Origin: MGNI01 sp964353875
GTDB taxonomy: Bacteria; Chloroflexota; Anaerolineae; Anaerolineales; E44-bin32
Assembly: GCA_964353875.1 (NCBI GenBank)
Contig: CAYGXU010000110.1
Location: 1 to 10,906, forward strand
DNA: 10,906 bases
Reading direction: 5' to 3'
Position numbers and translations under genes: made by a program. Of the stretch, positions 6,208 to 10,906 are shown one piece after another. Numbering within the stretch: position 1 is the stretch's first letter; each line of letters begins with the position of its first letter. The notes under the pieces are model-generated. The model searched no databases. It was not told where the DNA came from and saw only the letters and a list, made by a program, of their open reading frames with translations.

Positions 6208-7560
6208 ATGACACCAAGCTTATCTGCTATCCGCTGTCCCAATTGCAGCAATCCCATTCAAGCAAGAATCGTTCAACTCATCGATATAGGACAGGATCCC
6301 TCTGCCAAAGCGCGTTTCCTTTCCGGATCCCTTAATTTGATCCAATGCAATGTCTGTGGTTATCAGGGTCAGATTGCGGCTCCTTTGGTCTATCATGATC
6401 CTGACAAGGAATTGCTTCTAACCTACATTCCGGTTGAAATTGGCATGCCCAAGGATGAGCAGGAACGCGTGCTTGGTCAGCTTATTAACCAAGCCATTAA
6501 TGCCCTTGAGCCAGAAAAACGAAAAGGCTACTTATTTCAGCCTCAAGCAGTCCTCACCGCCCAAGGACTGATCGAACGTATCCTCCAAGCCGATGGGATC
6601 ACGAAAGAGGAGATTGAAGCACAGCGAGAGAAAATGCGGTTATTCGAAGAATTTCTGCTCACACCAGAGGAGAATGTACCCCTATTTGTCAGTCAGCATG
6701 ATGAGCAACTGGATGCCGAGTTTTTTCAAATTGCTTCACTAAGCCTACAACTCACCAAGGATGAGAAAGCTCGCGAAGCAGCAAATCAACGCATCCAGAC
6801 CGTACTGGTACAAACCAGCTTTGGGAAGGATCTCCTCGCCCGAGAAACCGAAATCCGTGCTGCCGCAGAAACCCTCCAGAAAGCCGGTGATAAGCTTACA
6901 CAGGAAGTTCTTTCTGACATGCTCATCGACGCCCCTAACGAGGATCGATTGATTGCCCTCATTCAACTTACAAGACCGGCATTGGACTACACCTTCTTCG
7001 CCAAGTTTACCGAACGCATCGAAGCATCCCAAGGCGAAAAGAAACAGAGCCTACTTCAGTTACGAGCGAAAATCCTGGAGCAGGTTGAAGAAATCGATAA
7101 AGCTCAAGAGGCTCGTGCAGCAGAGGCGGCTTCCTTAATCCAACACTTGCTTAAAGCAGATGATATGGAGAAGGCTGTCAAGGAAGCGCTCCCCATGATT
7201 GATGAACTTTTCTTGGGCATCCTTCATGCCAACCTGCGCGCGGCAAAAGAACGTAAAGATGAATCGACAGCTGCACGCCTGCGGGAATTAGATGACCGCA
7301 TTCGGAAAGTCATTCGAGAGTCACTGCCGCCCAGTCTTCAGCTAGCCCAAAAAGTGCTCGATATGGAGGATTTGTCGCAAGCGCGTGCTGAACTTGAAAA
7401 TTCAAAAGATTTTATCGATGAAGCTCTCCTCAACGCGTTGATGTCAACCGAACAACGATTGGAGAGATCTGGCAACAAAGAAGGTTCCGAACGCATTCGT
7501 CAGCTATATCGTACTGCTCTACGACTGTCCATGAAGGCCAAGAAAGAGAAATTGGAGTAA
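6208..7560 (+). CDS. CpXC domain-containing protein
   Basis: The first ~130 of 450 residues match the CpXC zinc-ribbon-like domain. CPNC (C10, C13) and CNVC (C47, C50) form two cysteine pairs that should bind one zinc, followed by a beta-rich stretch and a DPDKELLLTYIP-type segment often seen in this family. The remaining ~320 residues are strongly charged and almost wholly helical by composition, rich in Glu, Lys, Ala and Leu, and end in a basic tail. No enzyme motif, membrane segment or signal peptide is visible. The family has no established function. The ATG at 6208 has taggaaga (6191-6198) at suitable distance, and the gene follows the histidine kinase by 33 bases. It is therefore probably the last gene of the aminotransferase-kinase operon. 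A role as scaffold or partner of the kinase is only a guess. Confidence 0.85.
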   Translation: MTPSLSAIRCPNCSNPIQARIVQLIDIGQDPSAKARFLSGSLNLIQCNVCGYQGQIAAPLVYHDPDKELLLTYIPVEIGMPKDEQERVLGQLINQAINALEPEKRKGYLFQPQAVLTAQGLIERILQADGITKEEIEAQREKMRLFEEFLLTPEENVPLFVSQHDEQLDAEFFQIASLSLQLTKDEKAREAANQRIQTVLVQTSFGKDLLARETEIRAAAETLQKAGDKLTQEVLSDMLIDAPNEDRLIALIQLTRPALDYTFFAKFTERIEASQGEKKQSLLQLRAKILEQVEEIDKAQEARAAEAASLIQHLLKADDMEKAVKEALPMIDELFLGILHANLRAAKERKDESTAARLRELDDRIRKVIRESLPPSLQLAQKVLDMEDLSQARAELENSKDFIDEALLNALMSTEQRLERSGNKEGSERIRQLYRTALRLSMKAKKEKLE

Positions 7561-7597
7561 ATACCTGAAAGAGCAGTGGACTATTCATGCAGTGCAA

Positions 7598-7620
7598 TTA
7601 TCAACCTGATCTGTTGATAA
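7598..7620. terminator. Perfect 8-bp hairpin, possible weak bidirectional terminator
   Basis: ttatcaac (7598-7605) pairs exactly with gttgataa (7613-7620) around a 7-base loop. The stem is AT-rich and no T-run follows on either strand, so termination strength is doubtful. Its position 38 bases after the CpXC stop in a convergent gap is what suggests this role. Confidence 0.3.
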
Positions 7621-7638
7621 AAGGACAATCCTTAGAAT

Positions 7639-7660
7639 GCCCGATCAAGGTAGATCGGGC
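7639..7660. terminator. Perfect 8-bp GC-rich hairpin between convergent operons
   Basis: gcccgatc (7639-7646) pairs exactly with gatcgggc (7653-7660) around the loop aaggta. On the plus strand ttactgtct follows, and on the minus strand attctaagg follows, so neither side has a proper T-tract. It most likely acts as a shared weak terminator or as an mRNA 3'-end stabiliser for both converging transcripts. Confidence 0.45.
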
Positions 7661-7831
7661 TTACTGTCTAACACTCGTGAGTTCGTAAAGATTTTTACCT
7701 TTGGCCTTATTAGCCTTGATATAACGATAGAAGCATTCGTTGCAGGATGAATTTTGTTTGATCTTTCGCCCACTCCTGATTGCCACATCTCTTAAACTGC
7801 CCGAAAATTTTATATCCCACTTAGAAAGCAT
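7661..7831 (-). CDS. Possible small CxxC protein, 56 aa, unknown
   Basis: The minus strand has an open frame of 56 residues starting at an ATG (7829-7831) and ending in TAA. The product is basic (many Lys and Arg) with a central CNEC pair (C30, C33), followed by an aromatic and basic stretch FYRYIKANKAKGK. It begins 41 bases after the methyltransferase stop on the same strand and ends exactly at the hairpin 7639-7660. Against it, the ATG has no ribosome binding site: an agagaag motif sits instead before an out-of-frame ATG 11 bases upstream. The frame is open for ten further codons upstream without a start. It may be a small real gene, a degraded remnant or chance. I recognise no family. Confidence 0.28.
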   Translation of the reverse strand: MLSKWDIKFSGSLRDVAIRSGRKIKQNSSCNECFYRYIKANKAKGKNLYELTSVRQ

Positions 7832-7872
7832 GTTTTGTACATAGTTTAGCTTCTCTTGAACTCAGGTCTTTT

Positions 7873-9063
7873 CTATTCAACTTCACAAACCAATCCTTTT
7901 AGATAGCGACCTTCAGGGAAATTCAGAGCCATGGGATGATCTTCGGGTTGCCCGAGCCAGCGGATTACCTTCACTACCCTGCCAGCGTCCAATGCTGCAT
8001 CAGCAACAATTTTCTGAAATAATTCAACTCCGACGCCTCCACTGCAAGAGAAGGTAAAAAGCAAGCCTCCCGGTCGTAGTAGTTTCATCGCCAACAAGTT
8101 GATGTCTTTATATCCCCTGGAAGCACGTTGAATATGAGCGGGTGTTGAAGCGAATTTCGGTGGATCGAGTACAACTACATCAAATAATCGAGCTTGATCG
8201 CGCAAACTTCGCAAAGCCGAGAATACGTCTTCCTGAAGGTATGTCAACCGATTATCAGAAAGACCGTTTAATTCCAAATTTTTATGGAGCAATTCTAACG
8301 CTTGTTCTGACGAATCAATGGCCAGGACTTCTCGCGCACCCTTGCTTAAAGCGGCGATCGTGAACGCTCCTGTGTAGGAAAAACAATCCAGGACTGTAGC
8401 ATCAGGCGGGAGCATCTCACCAAATACTTGTCGGTTCTGGCGCTGATCCAAATAGAAACCCGTCTTATGACCATGAATGATATCCACATAATATCGAAAG
8501 CCATGCTCCCAAATCATGAGTTTTTCCTCGGGAACACTCCCCCAGAGATGACCTTGCCTCGGCTGCAGCCCTTCTAACTGACGCATATCAACGTCAGACC
8601 TTTCATAAATCCCCAGACAATCCCCACGTTGGATGAGAGTCTGCAAAATGACATCCCGCCAATATTCCGCTCCACAGGCGAGGAATTGAACTACTCGATA
8701 AGCGCCATAACGATCAATGATTAGACCGGGCATTCCATCCGATTCAGCATGGACTTCCCGATAAGCATTACAGATTTCTGGTTTGATGAGGTTCAGACGG
8801 GAATGGATGGCTTTTTCAAGCCTGATTTGAAAGAAATCTTCGTTCACGATCTCCGTTGGGTCCCAGGTCCAGATCCTGATTCTAATTTGTGAAACGGGCG
8901 AATAGGAGCCACAAGCCAACCATTCCTCCTCGTGTGAATAGATCTGAATGGTCTCGCCCGCTCCCGGATTCCCTTCCACTGCTGCCACTGCGCTGGCGAA
9001 GATCCAGGGATGCCTGCGGATGACAGAGCGCTCCCGCCCTTTTTTCAGCTTCAAGGATGGCAT
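7873..9063 (-). CDS. rlmI: Class I rRNA large subunit methyltransferase, RlmI family (23S rRNA m5C)
   Basis: This 396-residue protein has the RlmI layout: an N-terminal PUA domain (about 1-70), a middle domain (about 75-180), and a C-terminal SAM-dependent Rossmann methyltransferase. E. coli RlmI makes m5C1962 in 23S rRNA. Visible signatures are HKTGFYLDQR (199-208), SAM motif I region DCFSYTGAF (226-234), the acidic motif II residue D250, motif IV DPPKF (300-304) and motif VI SCSGG (339-343), where C340 is the expected nucleophile. Length and motifs are complete. The ATG at 9063 has gagg five bases upstream. It lies 70 bases downstream of ligA on the same strand, so the two may be co-transcribed. 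Exact target position is inferred from the family; some relatives modify other 23S cytosines. Confidence 0.9.
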   Translation of the reverse strand: MPSLKLKKGRERSVIRRHPWIFASAVAAVEGNPGAGETIQIYSHEEEWLACGSYSPVSQIRIRIWTWDPTEIVNEDFFQIRLEKAIHSRLNLIKPEICNAYREVHAESDGMPGLIIDRYGAYRVVQFLACGAEYWRDVILQTLIQRGDCLGIYERSDVDMRQLEGLQPRQGHLWGSVPEEKLMIWEHGFRYYVDIIHGHKTGFYLDQRQNRQVFGEMLPPDATVLDCFSYTGAFTIAALSKGAREVLAIDSSEQALELLHKNLELNGLSDNRLTYLQEDVFSALRSLRDQARLFDVVVLDPPKFASTPAHIQRASRGYKDINLLAMKLLRPGGLLFTFSCSGGVGVELFQKIVADAALDAGRVVKVIRWLGQPEDHPMALNFPEGRYLKGLVCEVE

Positions 9064-9133
9064 TTGCGCCTCAAGTTAATTATCCCATCGCAAGTTGATT
9101 TGGCTACGCTAATACGTTGGAGATCTTCTCTGG

Positions 9134-10906
9134 TCAATCTGTCATTTCTCCTGCGATCAGCCTGCGCAAACCGTCTTCATCAATCACCGCAATTCCCAGG
9201 GACTGAGCCCTGGCGAGTTTTGAACCCGGTGACTCTCCCGCAACTACGAAATTCGTGCGGCTGCTGATGCTATCTGTGACCTTGCCTCCATGGCGTTCAA
9301 TCAAGGTGCGCGCCTCGTCGCGCGTCATCTGTGGAAGCGTGCCCGTAAGCACAAAAGTTAGGCCTGTAAGGTTTTGCTCTTCTGCTGGTGCTTTTATTTC
9401 GGGCGTTATCTCCCAACCTCCTGCTTCCTCCAGCTTCCCTATGACGCGCTGATTGCTGGGCTGAGCGAACCAATCGACTATCGCTGCCGCAATATTCGGC
9501 CCAATGCCCTCAATTTGCTGCAGTGAATGGATATCCGTTTTTGCCAGCTTATCTAGGGATCGATAATGTCTGGCCAGATCTATTGCCACCACATCCCCTA
9601 CTCCGCGAATTCCCAATGCAGCGATCAGGCGGTTCAAGTCTCGCTGGCGCGAGGTATCGATAGCATTGACCAGATTCTCAGCCTTCTTTTCAGCAAAACC
9701 TTCTAAAGAGAGCAAGGCTTCTTTGTCTAATTGATACAGATCGGCTACATCCCTAACCAAATTAGCTCTCACAAGCTGCTCTGCCACCTTGATCCCCAAA
9801 CCCTCGACATCCATCGCGCCTCTCGAAGCGAAATGCTCGACATTGCGGATCAGTTGCGCTGGGCAAGCTGAATTGACACAATAAAGCGCCACTTCCCCCG
9901 GCAGTTGCTCTAGAATTTGATTACACACTGGGCAACGTTCAGGCATTTCATAAGGCTTCTCCAATCCTGTGCGCGTTTCGACGATTGGTCCGATAACATA
10001 GGGAATGACATCCCCAGCTCTCTTGATTTGCACACGATCACCAATACGGATGTCTTTCTCAGCGATGAAATCAAAATTATGTAAAGTCGCCTTTCGTACG
10101 GTCACGCCCCCTACTTCCACCGGTTCGAGGATTGCATAAGGCGTGATCACCCCAGTCCGCCCTACATTCAACCCGATATCGATTAATGCGGTGGTGACAA
10201 CCTGAGCAGGGAATTTTAATGCAATCGCTCCACGAGGGTCCTTTCCGACCACGCCAAGGGACCGAGCCAATGGGAGATCGTTGATTTTAATGACCACGCC
10301 ATCCGCTTCGTAAGGCAAAGAAATACGTCGGTCCACCCATGACTCGCCTTCTCGAACGGCAGATTCGATATCCTCGCATAGTCGAATGCCGTCTGCGACC
10401 GGAAATCCAAGTCGCTTTAAATATTGGATGATTTCCCATTGCTGAGTGAGTGAAGGACCATTGGATTGAACAATGGCGTAGCAAAAGATGGATATCGGTA
10501 CGTCAGCCGTCAGGGATGGATCGAGTTGTCGCAACGCGCCTGAGGCGGCATTGCGAGGGTTAACATAAGTTCGCTCCCCCTTCTCTTCCAGGCGACGGTT
10601 TAAGGCATCAAATTCCGCTTTTTTAATACAGGCTTCCCCGCGGACGACCATAAAGTCAGGGACTCGAATCTCATCAGTAGCCTTTATGGGTATGCGCAAT
10701 GGCAAGCTTCGCACAGTTCGTAGATTATTGGTAATCTCCTCCCCCAGTTCACCATCTCCACGTGTCGCCCCTAAAACGAACACCCCGTCCTCGTAATGTA
10801 GCACCACCGTAAGGCCATCCAGCTTTGGTTCAACAACAAAATCAGCTTTTCTCACCCTCGGATCGAGCTTCGCAATGCGTTCATACCATGCTCGTACTTC
10901 ATCTCC
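9134..10906 (-). CDS. ligA: NAD-dependent DNA ligase LigA (5' end missing)
   Basis: LigA seals nicks in DNA during replication and repair, using NAD+ as adenylate donor. The gene runs off the right edge and 590 codons are visible. The N-terminal Ia domain that binds NMN, about 85-100 residues, lies outside. Counted from the window edge, the AMP-accepting lysine is K28 in EPKLDG. An adenylation domain follows (RGEA near 89-92, ADGVVIK near 201-207), then an OB domain with GDRVQIKRAGDVIPYV (289-304). A Cys4 zinc finger (C325, C328, C343, C348) leads into helix-hairpin-helix repeats (GLGIKVAEQL, LEGFAEKKAENL, GIRGVGDVVA, IEGIGPNIAAAI) and a C-terminal BRCT domain (about 513-587). A GTG at 10855 is in frame but cannot be the start, since conserved sequence continues upstream. 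All core domains in view are intact. Confidence 0.98.
   Translation of the reverse strand, partial: GDEVRAWYERIAKLDPRVRKADFVVEPKLDGLTVVLHYEDGVFVLGATRGDGELGEEITNNLRTVRSLPLRIPIKATDEIRVPDFMVVRGEACIKKAEFDALNRRLEEKGERTYVNPRNAASGALRQLDPSLTADVPISIFCYAIVQSNGPSLTQQWEIIQYLKRLGFPVADGIRLCEDIESAVREGESWVDRRISLPYEADGVVIKINDLPLARSLGVVGKDPRGAIALKFPAQVVTTALIDIGLNVGRTGVITPYAILEPVEVGGVTVRKATLHNFDFIAEKDIRIGDRVQIKRAGDVIPYVIGPIVETRTGLEKPYEMPERCPVCNQILEQLPGEVALYCVNSACPAQLIRNVEHFASRGAMDVEGLGIKVAEQLVRANLVRDVADLYQLDKEALLSLEGFAEKKAENLVNAIDTSRQRDLNRLIAALGIRGVGDVVAIDLARHYRSLDKLAKTDIHSLQQIEGIGPNIAAAIVDWFAQPSNQRVIGKLEEAGGWEITPEIKAPAEEQNLTGLTFVLTGTLPQMTRDEARTLIERHGGKVTDSISSRTNFVVAGESPGSKLARAQSLGIAVIDEDGLRRLIAGEMTD

Larger units (their letters stand above)
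7561..7872. other. 312-base region between convergent operons
   Basis: The plus-strand operon ends at 7560 and the minus-strand methyltransferase gene ends at 7873. The first third contains two perfect hairpins (7598-7620 and 7639-7660). The rest is AT-rich and holds one short minus-strand open frame (7661-7831). No promoter, RNA gene or mobile element is recognisable. Confidence 0.7.

Noticed and set aside
9010..9267. 85-codon plus-strand frame spanning the rlmI-ligA junction
   Set aside because: It overlaps two well-supported minus-strand genes and crosses their gap, with no coding signature.
1..10906. A defence, mobile or otherwise new multi-gene system
   Set aside because: No nuclease, reverse transcriptase, transposase, integrase, toxin-antitoxin pair or CRISPR repeat was seen. 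All larger genes belong to known families, and only the small elements listed remain unexplained.

Overview
The window carries ordinary bacterial housekeeping and signalling genes at roughly 50 % GC. It looks like a member of the Chloroflexota, probably class Anaerolineae. That is an inference from the gene set: a membrane-tethered Ser/Thr kinase with an HCD catalytic loop, a CpXC-domain zinc protein, a class III aminotransferase of the acetylornithine/GABA type, and a soluble orphan GAF-PAS histidine kinase. No single sequence feature proves the assignment.

Plus strand, 1-2786: the 3' part of a Ser/Thr protein kinase gene, cut by the left edge, is followed by a promoter region and a complete ftsH (AAA+ zinc metalloprotease). 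A clean intrinsic terminator closes ftsH. Together they form a membrane signalling and protein quality-control block.

2734-3293 is a 560-base gap. It holds the terminator, a large imperfect inverted repeat built on C6/G6 tracts (2947-3036) that resembles a small mobile palindromic element, a possible promoter, and a foldable leader (3192-3250) just ahead of the next gene.

Plus strand, 3294-7560: a probable three-gene operon. The class III PLP enzyme gene overlaps the start of a GAF-PAS-histidine kinase gene, and a CpXC-domain protein follows 33 bases later. No response regulator is present, so the kinase is an orphan here. The substrate of the aminotransferase and the role of the CpXC protein are open.

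7561-7872 separates convergent transcription units. It contains two perfect 8-bp hairpins and a possible 56-codon minus-strand ORF with a CxxC pair.

Minus strand, 7873-10906: an RlmI-type 23S rRNA cytosine methyltransferase gene lies 70 bases downstream of ligA (NAD-dependent DNA ligase). ligA runs off the right edge and lacks its N-terminal NAD-binding region here.

I found no tRNA, rRNA, CRISPR array, transposase or phage gene, and no convincing new multi-gene system. The most unusual items are the C6/G6 inverted repeat, the aminotransferase leader, the aminotransferase/kinase/CpXC operon, and the small CxxC ORF.
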